A DNA stretch of 64,000 nucleotides from Belliella calami. Lineage in GTDB: Bacteria > Bacteroidota > Bacteroidia > Cytophagales > Cyclobacteriaceae. Positions 26,752 through 35,413 of the stretch are shown here, piece by piece. The stretch spans positions 171,756 to 235,755 of the forward strand of contig NZ_JAKZGS010000004.1 of assembly GCF_022549695.1 (NCBI RefSeq), in the 5' to 3' direction. Within the stretch, counting starts at the first letter, position 1; each line of letters begins with the position of its first letter. Under the pieces are notes generated by a model. That model saw only the letters and a program-made list of their open reading frames with translations, made no database searches and was not told the DNA's origin. The position numbers and the translations under genes are program-made.

Positions 26752-28080
26752 ATGAACTTTTACAAACAAAATCCAATTCCGAATCTTCCGGAAACAAAAT
26801 CAAAAAGAGTTGTAATTATTGGTGCTGGATTTGCAGGTCTTAAATTAGCAAGAAAGCTGATGGGAAGTGCTTATCAAGTGCTTTTGCTGGATAAAAATAA
26901 TTACCATCAATTTCAGCCTCTATTCTACCAAGTTGCCACTTCTGGTCTTGAGCCAAGTGCGATCTCTTTTCCTTTGAGGAAAGTATTTCACAACTCAAAA
27001 AACATCATTTTTAGGATGGCAGAAGCAGAGATGATCGACCAAGAAGCAAATAGACTATACACTTCTGTAGGCTATATTGATTATGACTACTTAATTTTGG
27101 CAATGGGAGCAGACACCAACTATTTTGGATTGGAAAATATCGAAAAGTACAGCACTCCTATGAAGACTGTTTCTGAAGCACTTTTTATCAGAAACAAAAT
27201 CATCTCAAATTATGAAACGGCCATCAATATTGGAGAGGAGGAAAAAAGGAAATCGATCATGAATGTGGTGATAGTAGGTGGTGGTCCAACAGGTGTGGAG
27301 CTAGCCGGTGCTGTGGCAGAGCTGAGAAACAATGTGTTTCCAAAGGATTATCCTGAATTGAATTTCAAAAACATGAAAGTTGTACTCATAGAGGCTGGAC
27401 AAAGCCTTCTATCAAGTATGTCTGAAGAAGCCAAATCAAAGTCAAAACAATATTTGGAGAATTTGGGGGTGGAGGTTCTTGTAGATACCCAAGTTTTGGA
27501 TTATGATGGGGAAAAAGTGACGCTGAAAGGGAGAGAAGCTATAGAAACAAAGACGTTGCTTTGGGCAGCTGGGATCAAGCCAAATGGAATCAGTGGAGTA
27601 CGCGACGCCCAAAAAATCCCAAATGGGAGATTGATTGTAGATGAATTCAATCAGTTGGAAGGAAGTGGAAATATCTATGCTTTGGGAGATATCTGTATTA
27701 ATTCGACAGTCGAAAATCCAAGAGGGCTTCCCCAAGTAGCTCAGGTAGCACTGCAGCAAGGTGACAATCTTGCAAATAACTTGCTTGGAGAATTGAAGAA
27801 TAAACAATGGAAGTCGTTTAAATACAAGGATCTAGGATCCATGGCTACTATTGGGAGGAAATTGGCCGTAGTAGATCTGCCATTTGTCAAATTTCAGGGC
27901 TTGTTGGCTTGGATGACTTGGTTGTTCGTTCACCTGATGGCAATACTAGGAGTGAAAAATAAGTTGTTTATCTTTTTGAATTGGTCTTGGAATTATTTGG
28001 CTTTCGATCCAAGTTTGAGACTTTTGATTCGACCTAAGCAAATTAAAACAAAAAAAGACGAGGAACTGATGCAAGATTGA
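26752..28080 (+). CDS. ndh: Type II NADH:quinone oxidoreductase (NDH-2), 442 aa
   Basis: Single-subunit, non-proton-pumping NADH dehydrogenase bound to the inner membrane. FAD-binding motif VVIIGAGFAGLKLARKL at about 20-36. NADH-binding motif VVIVGGGPTGVELAGAVAEL near 172. A third motif, GNIYALGDIC, is the FAD-binding ATG/GD segment. Quinone-site region PQVAQVALQQG fits the family. The C-terminus has hydrophobic LLAWMTWLFVHLMAILG and LFIFLNWSWNYL, likely membrane anchoring. Length is slightly over 430 as typical for Bacteroidota NDH-2. Its stop codon abuts the convergent GGCT gene. Confidence 0.92.
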   Translation: MNFYKQNPIPNLPETKSKRVVIIGAGFAGLKLARKLMGSAYQVLLLDKNNYHQFQPLFYQVATSGLEPSAISFPLRKVFHNSKNIIFRMAEAEMIDQEANRLYTSVGYIDYDYLILAMGADTNYFGLENIEKYSTPMKTVSEALFIRNKIISNYETAINIGEEEKRKSIMNVVIVGGGPTGVELAGAVAELRNNVFPKDYPELNFKNMKVVLIEAGQSLLSSMSEEAKSKSKQYLENLGVEVLVDTQVLDYDGEKVTLKGREAIETKTLLWAAGIKPNGISGVRDAQKIPNGRLIVDEFNQLEGSGNIYALGDICINSTVENPRGLPQVAQVALQQGDNLANNLLGELKNKQWKSFKYKDLGSMATIGRKLAVVDLPFVKFQGLLAWMTWLFVHLMAILGVKNKLFIFLNWSWNYLAFDPSLRLLIRPKQIKTKKDEELMQD

Positions 28081-28533
28081 TCACCTGATTTTTCCAGCTC
28101 GATTGATGATGCTTGCTAAGTACCCACTAGGAATATTGTTTGATTTGCCACCATTGATGATGGTTTCAAGATATTCCTGGTGGGGGAAGATGCCTTTTAC
28201 AATTTTATCCGAAATAAAGGTAAACGCCCTAAAAGAGCCATTTTTGGTGAAAATTTCATGCTCTACAAAATCATAGCCTGGTTCAGATTTTAGGAAATAA
28301 TCCTTATCTGATTCCGATACTTCGAAAAGCAAGCCATATACTGATTCATTCTTACTTTCGATTATGTTAGCCCGTGCTGAGCCATCTGGGTTTTGATAAT
28401 TGAACCGAAATCCATAATGTGGCAAAACGGCTTGACTTATTAGTTTTGGTTGTTGTCCCAGCCTACTTTCTAAAGTGCTTATGTCAAGGTTGCTGGCATA
28501 ACCAAAGTACAAAAATGTATCTTTATCTTTCAT
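28081..28533 (-). CDS. Gamma-glutamylcyclotransferase-like (GGCT/AIG2 fold) protein, 150 aa
   Basis: Cytosolic protein with the cyclotransferase beta-barrel. FLYFGYASNLD is the N-terminal YGSN-type substrate-binding motif, and EPGYDFVEHEIFTKNG holds the likely catalytic Glu (E in SEPGY). I start at ATG 28533 (MKDKDTFLYFGY), since upstream only a TTG at 28557 is available. Real activity may be on gamma-glutamyl peptides or amines. It ends exactly against the convergent ndh gene with no room for a shared terminator. Confidence 0.78.
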   Translation of the reverse strand: MKDKDTFLYFGYASNLDISTLESRLGQQPKLISQAVLPHYGFRFNYQNPDGSARANIIESKNESVYGLLFEVSESDKDYFLKSEPGYDFVEHEIFTKNGSFRAFTFISDKIVKGIFPHQEYLETIINGGKSNNIPSGYLASIINRAGKIR

Positions 28534-28734
28534 GTTTTTTTCATTGAAGTTAATCAAGCTTTTATCAAAACTACGAATTTTGACTTGGATCGATAGCTTT
28601 TGGCTTCAGTGAAACTTTGAGCTTTTCATCTATTTTGATTTTATGAATATACGCTTTCTTACCAGTAGCCAAACAAAATCATTTTTTTAATACCAATTGA
28701 TTCACTAATAACCTATCGACTTAGAGCCAATAAC

Positions 28735-28790
28735 GATTATCCGCAGGATTTTATGTAAAAAATCAATTACTGATAATATTGCGGATAATC
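28735..28790. repeat. 11-bp inverted repeat GATTATCCGCA / TGCGGATAATC
   Basis: Perfect arms at 28735-28745 and 28780-28790 are 34 bp apart in a 428-bp gene-free region. The spacing suits a looped operator pair more than a hairpin. No known regulator is recognised. Confidence 0.5.
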
Positions 28791-28895
28791 ATATTAACTT
28801 TTGTTAACATTTTTATTTGGCATCCATATTAAACCATCTATCAGGCGTACTGTCTAATAGTCATATTCCACAATAAAATGGAAATTAACCCAACG

Positions 28896-28927
28896 ACCAT
28901 TTCACTCCCGGGAAGTGATGGTTTTTT
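28896..28927 (+). promoter_or_regulatory. Terminator-like hairpin in the leader of the Spy-like gene
   Basis: CCAT, a 2-nt bulge, CACT, a loop around CCCGGGA, AGTG and ATGG make an imperfect stem directly followed by TTTTTT (28922-28927). It lies about 35 bp before the chosen ATG at 28962, so it could attenuate transcription. It may alternatively end a short upstream transcript. Confidence 0.4.
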
Positions 28928-28961
28928 AAACAAATTGACTAAATATTCAAAACACAATAAT

Positions 28962-29435
28962 ATGAAAAAGCTATTATTAGTACTCGCAATATTCTCTGTA
29001 GGAATCATTACTGCTGAAGCGCAAAGAGGCCCCAGAGGAGGACAAATGTCACCTGAAAAAAGGGCTGAAATGAGAACACCTGAGAAAAGAGCTGAATTGA
29101 TGACAAATCGATTGGCGGAAAAACTTGATTTATCAGAAGATCAGAAAAAAGAAGTGTATAACATACAGTTGGAGAATGCTACCAAAAACCAAGTAGAAAT
29201 GGAAGCAAGACGTGAAGAGATGCAAGCCAAAAGAGAAGAAATGCAGGCTAAACAAAAAGAGCAGCAATCAAAAATCGAGGCTGTCTTGACTCCTGAGCAG
29301 ATATCTACATGGAAAGAGCTCAGGAACGAAGACAAAGAAAAAATGAAAAACTTCCGTGATGCAAGAAACAACCCTGATAGAGAAAAATTTCAGCAAAGAA
29401 GAAGAGGTGTAAAAGGCAGTAAAGGAAACAAATAA
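28962..29435 (+). CDS. Spy/CpxP-like (DUF4890) periplasmic protein, 157 aa
   Basis: Small exported, highly charged helical protein. I start at ATG 28962, which opens a signal peptide MKKLLLVLAIFSVGIITAEAQ; the 28 preceding residues of the open frame lack signal features. The mature part begins RGPRGGQMSPEKRAEM, then AEKLDLSEDQKKEVYNIQLEN, tandem E/K-rich heptads (EARREEMQAKREEMQAKQKEQQ) and LTPEQISTWKELRNED, resembling LTxxQ motifs of Spy/CpxP proteins. The C-terminus is Arg/Lys rich. Stress-induced chaperone function is inferred. A terminator follows. Confidence 0.78.
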   Translation: MKKLLLVLAIFSVGIITAEAQRGPRGGQMSPEKRAEMRTPEKRAELMTNRLAEKLDLSEDQKKEVYNIQLENATKNQVEMEARREEMQAKREEMQAKQKEQQSKIEAVLTPEQISTWKELRNEDKEKMKNFRDARNNPDREKFQQRRRGVKGSKGNK

Positions 29436-29492
29436 ATCATTTCATATAAACGGTTGGTTAATTGATATCTGAGAAAAATCTCAGAAAACATA

Positions 29493-29517
29493 AAGAGCAG
29501 GTCTATGACCTGCTTTT
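29493..29517. terminator. Bidirectional terminator between DUF4890 and tricorn genes
   Basis: GCAGGTC-TAT-GACCTGC (7 bp, extended by A-T pairs on both sides to AAAG/CTTTTT) lies between convergent genes and is followed by TTTTT on the plus strand and by TTTAT on the minus strand. Confidence 0.85.
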
Positions 29518-29548
29518 TCATTTATTTGACTTAGCGTAATTTTGGTTT

Positions 29549-32500
29549 TTATCTCTTCTCGTAAGCTGGCCTTTTTGGCTTGCTAAAGGCATCTTTACTG
29601 TTCAAAAGCCTCATAACTTCTTGGATCGCCGCTTCTAGCTGTGCATCTTTTCCTTTGGCAAGACTGCCAAAATCCTCCACTACTTCAATATCAGGATCTA
29701 CTCCATGTCCTTCCTTGAACCATGTTCCGTCAGGGTCATACATCCTAAAAGTAGGCACAGTCACAGATCCGCCATCAATCAAAGCAGGTGCTCCTGAAAT
29801 TCCTATCAACCCACCCCATGTTCTAGTACCGATCAAAGGTCCGATTTCGCGCTTTCTGAAATAGTCAGGAAAGGCATCTCCCCCTGAACCTGAGAAACCA
29901 TTGATAAGCATCACTTTTGGACCAAAATTTCCAGAAGGAGGCCATGCCCAATCTTCACCGTCTCTTACAGCCCAGAAAGCCAAAGGACCTCTATCCAAAA
30001 GCTCGACAAACCTATCAGGAATCTGTCCGCCATTGTTGAAACGCTCATCGATGATAAACCCTTCTTTGTTCATCTGACCATAAAACTGACGGAACAATTC
30101 ATTCTGACCATCGACACCTGTACTTGGTACGAAAATATATCCAATCTTTCCATCTGTAGCTTCTTCTACGCGTTCCCTGAATCCATTGATCCAAGCGAGG
30201 TTTCTGAGCCTAGCCTCTGAGGAAAGCGGCTTAACTAATACTTTCTTCGCACCTGTCAGGTTTGGTTGATTGTTGACTGTAAGCTGCACAGTTTTATTTG
30301 CCAATCCCTGTAATGCCGCAAAGATTGATTTTTCCGAGTCCAATGCCACTCCATTGACTTCCAAGATATAATCTCCCTCTTTCACATCTACCCCAGGCTT
30401 TTGGAGTGGTGATCTTACTTCCAAATCCCATGGGGCGCCAGCTACTATTTTTTTGATTCTGTATGCATTATTTTCAAAGGAAAAATCAGCTCCAAGATAT
30501 CCTACGTTGATGTTTTCTGCACTTTCCATGCTGCCTCCACTCACATAGGTATGTGAAGCATTCAGCTCAGCGATCAAATTACCAATGATATTATTGACAT
30601 CTCTTCTGGAATTAGCCTGTGCTACCAGAGCACCATATTTCGTCTTCATACTTTCCCAATCCACGCCATGCATAGTTGGGTCATAAAAATAATCCCTCTC
30701 CAATCTCCATACTTCATTGAAAATCTGCTTCCACTCTTCCGCTGGTACTACTGAAATCATCATGTCTTTTGTAGGAACTTGCTTATCCAACTTCTGACCT
30801 GGAGCTGGATCGATTACAGCCATCTGACCTCTTGCACTCACCAATAATTTCTTGCCATTGGCAGCAAGTTGAAAGCCATTGATACTTTCGATGATAGTTT
30901 TTGTTTCTTCTTCTTTAAAGTCAAAGAATTCCAGCTTTGTTTTTACATCTGAAGCACTTCCCGAATTCGGGTATCTAAGGAAAAGCAACTTTCCATCAAC
31001 TGATGCTAAGGAAACGATATTTCCGGCAGGAACATCCAACATCTCCAACCTATTCTCAAAACCTTCAACTTCGAAATTGATTTTTTCAGGTTTCTTATCT
31101 TTTTCCTTGTCGGCTTTCTTTCCTTCCTCATCTTTCTTGCTATCATCATCCTCTTTTTTCACTTCTTGTGCATCATTTTTCAAAGCAATTATGGAAGGAA
31201 CCGATTTGGCAACAGTACCCACGGCTATCTTGGTAGTGTTAGGATAGATAAAGGTATTGTCCAAATCAGAATATATTGGATTAAAAGTCCTGTTGGTTGT
31301 GAAAAAGACATATTTACCATCTTCACTGAAGACAGGGGAGTTATCAGAATAAAAACCGGAAGTGATTTGATTCACTTTACTATTGCCAAGGTCGTAGAGA
31401 TAGATTGCAGAAGTTGCCCTGTTTTCTTTTGACATGCTATACACCAAATACCTGCTATCAGGAGACCAATTGACTTCAAAACCTTGAAGATTTCCTTCAA
31501 ACATGTACTTCCCTTTGTCAATAGTCTTGACTGATCCAGTAACCGCATCAACTAACAAAACTTCCATAGCTTGATTGATCGTTACAATTTTTTTGCTGTC
31601 TGGTGACCAATAGATATTGTAGTAAAAGCCATTTTTGAATGAAGTAAGTTCTTTTGTGCTTTTGTTTTCAAGGTCTTTGAGCGCTAGTTGGTATTCACCA
31701 GAAGCATCTGTCCAATAAGCCAAGTACTTGCCATTCGGTGACCATGCTGGGTAACGCTCTGCAACACCACTGCTCGATGTCTCATTTACAACAAACCCAT
31801 CTACTGCTGGCAAGTTGAAGACGTCACCACGAGCAGATACCAAAACCCTTTTTCCATCCGGTGAAATACTAGCAGACTGGATGTCACCAGAAGCATTTTT
31901 CAGTACAGGCATCAAAGCTTTTTGATCAGAGATTACCTGAACAGCCACTTCCTTTGTATTGCCCGAAGAGATATCGTAAAGATGAAGTTTACCACCCGCT
32001 TCAAATACAATCTCTTTTTCACTATTTGAAGGGAAAGTAATGTCAAAATCCTTGAATTCTGTCAGTCGCTCTTGGGTTTTGGTATTCAAATCATACTTCC
32101 AAAGATTGTTTCTGCCTTCAGGCCCTTGATCGGACATAAAATAGATAGCCTCTCCAATCCACATTGGAAGTTCGTCATTTGCATCATTAGAGGTAATATT
32201 ATCGGTTTCAAAATTCTCCAAATTGAAAACAGTGATATCGGGTGCTGTTCCTCCACGATACCTTTTCCAATTACGATTTACCCTACTTCTATCAGTATAA
32301 GCGATATGTTTTCCATCTCCCGAGAAGGAAGCAAATTCTCCATAAGGTATCGGTAACTTCTCCGCAAGTCCCCCATCAACAGAAATGGTATAAAATTGGG
32401 AAAAACGTTCTTTTCCGCTTTCCCTGCCTGAAGAAAATAAAATTGATTTGCCATCAGGTGTCCAACCTAAAACGAGGTCAGACATACCATGATAGGTAAG

Positions 32501-32800
32501 TCTTTTGGGGATACCTCCAGTAGTAGGAATTACATACACATCATAGTTTCCATTATAATTGGCGGTAAAAGCGATTTTGCTTCCGTCAGGAGAAAATTTG
32601 GGATACATTTCCGGTCCTTCAGGTGAAGTCAGGCGCGAAGCAGTTCCTCCATCTTTTGGCAATATCCAGATATCATCGCCATAGCAAAATACAATATGGG
32701 TCTCCGATACATCTGGATGCTGCATCAATCTTGCGTCCAATTGTGCCAATGAGGAGAAACATGGCATTAATGCGAAAATTAATAATAACAGTTTTTTCAT
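29549..32800 (-). CDS. Secreted tricorn-like S41 peptidase, 1083 aa
   Basis: Large periplasmic protease assembled from two beta-propellers, a PDZ domain and an S41 catalytic core. I start at ATG 32800, which gives a signal peptide (MKKLLLLIFALMPCFSSLAQ); the frame begins 11 codons earlier. TolB/WD40-like repeats occur throughout the first half (FSPDGSKIAFTANY, WSPDSRYLVYSMS, FSEDGKYVFFTTN). An unusual Lys/Asp/Glu-rich insert near residues 530-570 (EVKKEDDDSKKDEEGKKADKE) splits the propellers. PDZ-like GVDVKEGDYILEVNGVAL is near 830. The catalytic Ser lies in FSGSGGDAFPDYFRKREIGP. Substrate peptides are unknown. Confidence 0.9.
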   Translation of the reverse strand: MKKLLLLIFALMPCFSSLAQLDARLMQHPDVSETHIVFCYGDDIWILPKDGGTASRLTSPEGPEMYPKFSPDGSKIAFTANYNGNYDVYVIPTTGGIPKRLTYHGMSDLVLGWTPDGKSILFSSGRESGKERFSQFYTISVDGGLAEKLPIPYGEFASFSGDGKHIAYTDRSRVNRNWKRYRGGTAPDITVFNLENFETDNITSNDANDELPMWIGEAIYFMSDQGPEGRNNLWKYDLNTKTQERLTEFKDFDITFPSNSEKEIVFEAGGKLHLYDISSGNTKEVAVQVISDQKALMPVLKNASGDIQSASISPDGKRVLVSARGDVFNLPAVDGFVVNETSSSGVAERYPAWSPNGKYLAYWTDASGEYQLALKDLENKSTKELTSFKNGFYYNIYWSPDSKKIVTINQAMEVLLVDAVTGSVKTIDKGKYMFEGNLQGFEVNWSPDSRYLVYSMSKENRATSAIYLYDLGNSKVNQITSGFYSDNSPVFSEDGKYVFFTTNRTFNPIYSDLDNTFIYPNTTKIAVGTVAKSVPSIIALKNDAQEVKKEDDDSKKDEEGKKADKEKDKKPEKINFEVEGFENRLEMLDVPAGNIVSLASVDGKLLFLRYPNSGSASDVKTKLEFFDFKEEETKTIIESINGFQLAANGKKLLVSARGQMAVIDPAPGQKLDKQVPTKDMMISVVPAEEWKQIFNEVWRLERDYFYDPTMHGVDWESMKTKYGALVAQANSRRDVNNIIGNLIAELNASHTYVSGGSMESAENINVGYLGADFSFENNAYRIKKIVAGAPWDLEVRSPLQKPGVDVKEGDYILEVNGVALDSEKSIFAALQGLANKTVQLTVNNQPNLTGAKKVLVKPLSSEARLRNLAWINGFRERVEEATDGKIGYIFVPSTGVDGQNELFRQFYGQMNKEGFIIDERFNNGGQIPDRFVELLDRGPLAFWAVRDGEDWAWPPSGNFGPKVMLINGFSGSGGDAFPDYFRKREIGPLIGTRTWGGLIGISGAPALIDGGSVTVPTFRMYDPDGTWFKEGHGVDPDIEVVEDFGSLAKGKDAQLEAAIQEVMRLLNSKDAFSKPKRPAYEKR

Positions 32801-33107
32801 TAATATTTGGGTTAAAAGGAATCCACACTCCAAGACTGGAACATGTAGCGGTTGATTGAACCAAAGATAAATTTTATCTCAAAATACAGAATTTGATTTA
32901 CAACAGTAAATCAAGTAAAGGAATACGAGACTAGTAAAAGATTGAAAATATAGTGCCATCGAAACACTCAAGATCATATCTTGCTGATTTTATGACATTT
33001 AAAACGCAACAAACAAATAAACTATATGAACAGAGCTAGAAACTGTCCTTACATCGAACAAAATATCGTTCAGTAGGCTAAAATGTTCGATTTAAGTACA
33101 TAAGTTA
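32801..33107. other. Gene-free region with two inverted repeats
   Basis: TTGATTTAC-AACA-GTAAATCAA at 32893-32914 is a perfect 9-bp hairpin without a T-run, 93 bp upstream of the tricorn start. ATCGAACA at 33053-33060 and TGTTCGAT at 33084-33091 form a second, spaced inverted repeat just past the first DUF4221 gene. I see no gene here. Confidence 0.45.
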
Positions 33108-34250
33108 TCAATTTAGCTTTATCCTTACAAATCCCAATTCATCGTCTATATTTTCATAAAGCCAAATGGTATTGTCGAGAAAGAAATGTCTTGGTGGCTG
33201 CTTGGTGTAACTCTCCAATTTTGTTTCTTTGACTATTTTCAAGTTTTTATCTAAAACTGTCAAAAACACCTCTGAATCAAGTTCTTTTGTATTTCCATAT
33301 TGGTCCAACTCTTCTCCAAATCTACTTTTACTAGACAACCTAATGTATTGCTGAGAGATTGGATCCCAAGAAATAGGCATAAAGTTGATGGATTCATAAA
33401 ACTGCTTCCTGTATTCATCTGCTTCTTGCATTTCTACTTTTTTGGGCAACTTCGCTTCATTTTTGTTTCCAGTCAAAGTACTGTTCCAAGATACCAAATA
33501 AAGAGAATCCAAAATCAAATCATAGACATAGGCTTCATTGAATCCACTGTTAGTCATAATTATTTTATTATCTGCTACTGTAGCTACTGGTGGAGGTCCA
33601 AAACCACCTGCGGGATTGCCGTCAACCTCAATTTCCATTCTAAATTCATTAAGCTTAACTGTTTCAGGTAAAGCTATTCTTTCAAATGTTTCACTTTCCA
33701 GGTCAAACTTTAGCAAAAAATATTCATAATCTTCCCATTTTACATAAAGTCCAAATATGGTATTTGAGTTTTGGGGATGCTCTATCAACCTCATTGGGAA
33801 AGATCCAGAGCCATTGATTTCTTCTTCGGCAATTTGGTCAAGTTTGAAATCTTTCAGTTTTTCTCCAGATTGGTCAAAAACTGCATTGAGTCCGTATGAC
33901 CATAACAAGATTTGGTCTTTGGATGTCAGTGAATAACCACCAATATACGTTCCCATGCCATTTGGACCTTCCTTTTCAAACTGAAGGGGTTCTTCCAATT
34001 TCAATTGCTCTAAGTTGATTTTATCAAACTTAGCTTGATTATGATTATAGTGAAATAAGTATTTGTTGTCTGAAGAAAGCTCAGGAGAAGACAAACCATA
34101 TTGAAGGTTGATGATACCATCACCAGCATCCACCACCACCGTATCCTGGGTGAGGTTAAATTCAAAATTCTCTGAAGACTCACTTTTCTCAGTTGAACAA
34201 GCTGATGTTAGAACCAAGCCTGAAATCATTCCAATTATTAATTTTTTCAT
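33108..34250 (-). CDS. DUF4221-family lipoprotein A (array member, subgroup 1), 380 aa
   Basis: Exported lipoprotein of unknown function, probably a beta-propeller. Lipobox LTSAC at about Cys18. Family marks are DTVVVDAGDGIINL near the N-terminus, FEKEGPNGMGTY, and the C-terminal YENIDDELGFVRIKLN. It is the last, promoter-distal gene of the six-gene array and differs most in the DTVVVD segment (AGDG where the others have SGDE or SKDE). It follows gene B after 6 bp, so it is co-transcribed. The segment GFGPPPVATVADNKIIMTNSG is specific to this copy. Function is not known for the family. Confidence 0.82.
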   Translation of the reverse strand: MKKLIIGMISGLVLTSACSTEKSESSENFEFNLTQDTVVVDAGDGIINLQYGLSSPELSSDNKYLFHYNHNQAKFDKINLEQLKLEEPLQFEKEGPNGMGTYIGGYSLTSKDQILLWSYGLNAVFDQSGEKLKDFKLDQIAEEEINGSGSFPMRLIEHPQNSNTIFGLYVKWEDYEYFLLKFDLESETFERIALPETVKLNEFRMEIEVDGNPAGGFGPPPVATVADNKIIMTNSGFNEAYVYDLILDSLYLVSWNSTLTGNKNEAKLPKKVEMQEADEYRKQFYESINFMPISWDPISQQYIRLSSKSRFGEELDQYGNTKELDSEVFLTVLDKNLKIVKETKLESYTKQPPRHFFLDNTIWLYENIDDELGFVRIKLN

Positions 34251-34256
34251 CTTATT

Positions 34257-35396
34257 TTAGTTTATGGATATCCTCACAAATCCCAATTCATCGTCTATAT
34301 TTTCATAAAGCCAGATCTTACCATCTTTGACAAAGTGTTTGGAAGGTTTATTCTGAATTTCAGGGATTTTTGATTCTGCTATGAGGTTAAGATCTTCATC
34401 ATAAATGCTGAGAAAAACTTCCGCATCAATTGGTTTGTATGCCCCATAGTCGTACTTCTCTTCTCCAAAAATAGTTTTAACAGCAAAACGATAATACCGC
34501 TTATTTTTTTCATCCCAATTAAAAACACCAAAGTTCATATCCTCTTCTGATAGTCTAGCAGTCTCCCACAGTTTTTCATAATCAACTTCTTTTGGATACT
34601 GAAACTTCTTTTTGTCTCCAACCAATGGGCCATCCCATGCCTTAAATGATAAAGAATCCGTGATCATATCATAGATATAAGCATAATTATAAGCGTTTGA
34701 TACAATGATTGTCTTATTCTGATCGACTGTATATTCTACATCTTTATTTAAGCGCCCAACCTTGGAACCATTAAATAAAATCTCCGAATAAAATTCAGTG
34801 GATTTATTTATTTCTGGGAGATCTATCTTTTTGAAACTGGCATCGGAAAAATCAAAAATCAGGAGATTTATTGTGTTGGTATCCCATTCATCGTATAATG
34901 TCAGAAACTTATCCTGCTCATTTGGGAATTGGGTTATTTGAAACAACTCAAAGTCTTCAGGAAAATCTGCATCTTTCAGAATACTATTGATAGATAAATT
35001 ACGAAAAAGCTTACCTTGCTGATCCCAAATCCCCTTTTTTTCATAAGACCAAAATATGGTTTTGCCTTCTGGACTGCAAGCAACGTGTCTTACAAATGAA
35101 CCCACACCATCAGGTCCTTCTTTTTCATACTTGATATTATCCACTAACTGAAGCTCGTCAAGGTCAATTTTCTCAAGTGAAAAAGCATTGCGATTCCAAT
35201 TGTACAGGTATTTTCCATCACTAGAAAGATCTGAAATTAAAAGTCTATCATTCAGATGCAAATACTCGTCCCCAGAATCTACCAGGACAGTATCAATGGA
35301 ATATTTCAGCTCAGTCTGTATAGCATATTCCTTTTCTTTTCTTTCTGCACAAGAGAGAAATAAGACGATGCTGATTGGTATTAACAAATACCTCAT
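34257..35396 (-). CDS. DUF4221-family lipoprotein B (array member, subgroup 1), 379 aa
   Basis: Paralogue of A and C. I prefer ATG 35396 (MRYLLIPISIVLFLSC, lipobox LFLSC) to the in-frame ATG at 35417; the latter would give a 4-bp ATGA overlap with gene C's stop. Marks: DTVLVDSGDEYLHL, FEKEGPDGVGSF-like EKEGPDGVGSF, and C-terminal YENIDDELGFVRISIN. Segment YNWNRNAFSLEKIDL is shared with C (FNWNREANNLEKIDL). Its 3' 38 bases (34276-34313) are identical to those of A. It has one lipid-anchor Cys and one further Cys (ACSPEGK). Surface or periplasmic sensing/binding is a guess. Confidence 0.82.
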   Translation of the reverse strand: MRYLLIPISIVLFLSCAERKEKEYAIQTELKYSIDTVLVDSGDEYLHLNDRLLISDLSSDGKYLYNWNRNAFSLEKIDLDELQLVDNIKYEKEGPDGVGSFVRHVACSPEGKTIFWSYEKKGIWDQQGKLFRNLSINSILKDADFPEDFELFQITQFPNEQDKFLTLYDEWDTNTINLLIFDFSDASFKKIDLPEINKSTEFYSEILFNGSKVGRLNKDVEYTVDQNKTIIVSNAYNYAYIYDMITDSLSFKAWDGPLVGDKKKFQYPKEVDYEKLWETARLSEEDMNFGVFNWDEKNKRYYRFAVKTIFGEEKYDYGAYKPIDAEVFLSIYDEDLNLIAESKIPEIQNKPSKHFVKDGKIWLYENIDDELGFVRISIN

Positions 35397-35413
35397 CTGA
35401 GATTTAGTATAAA

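Noticed and set aside
29194-29270. Short E/K-rich direct repeats as a possible CRISPR-like or tandem repeat array
   Set aside because: They are codon-level repeats encoding the heptads of the Spy-like protein; there are no spacers.
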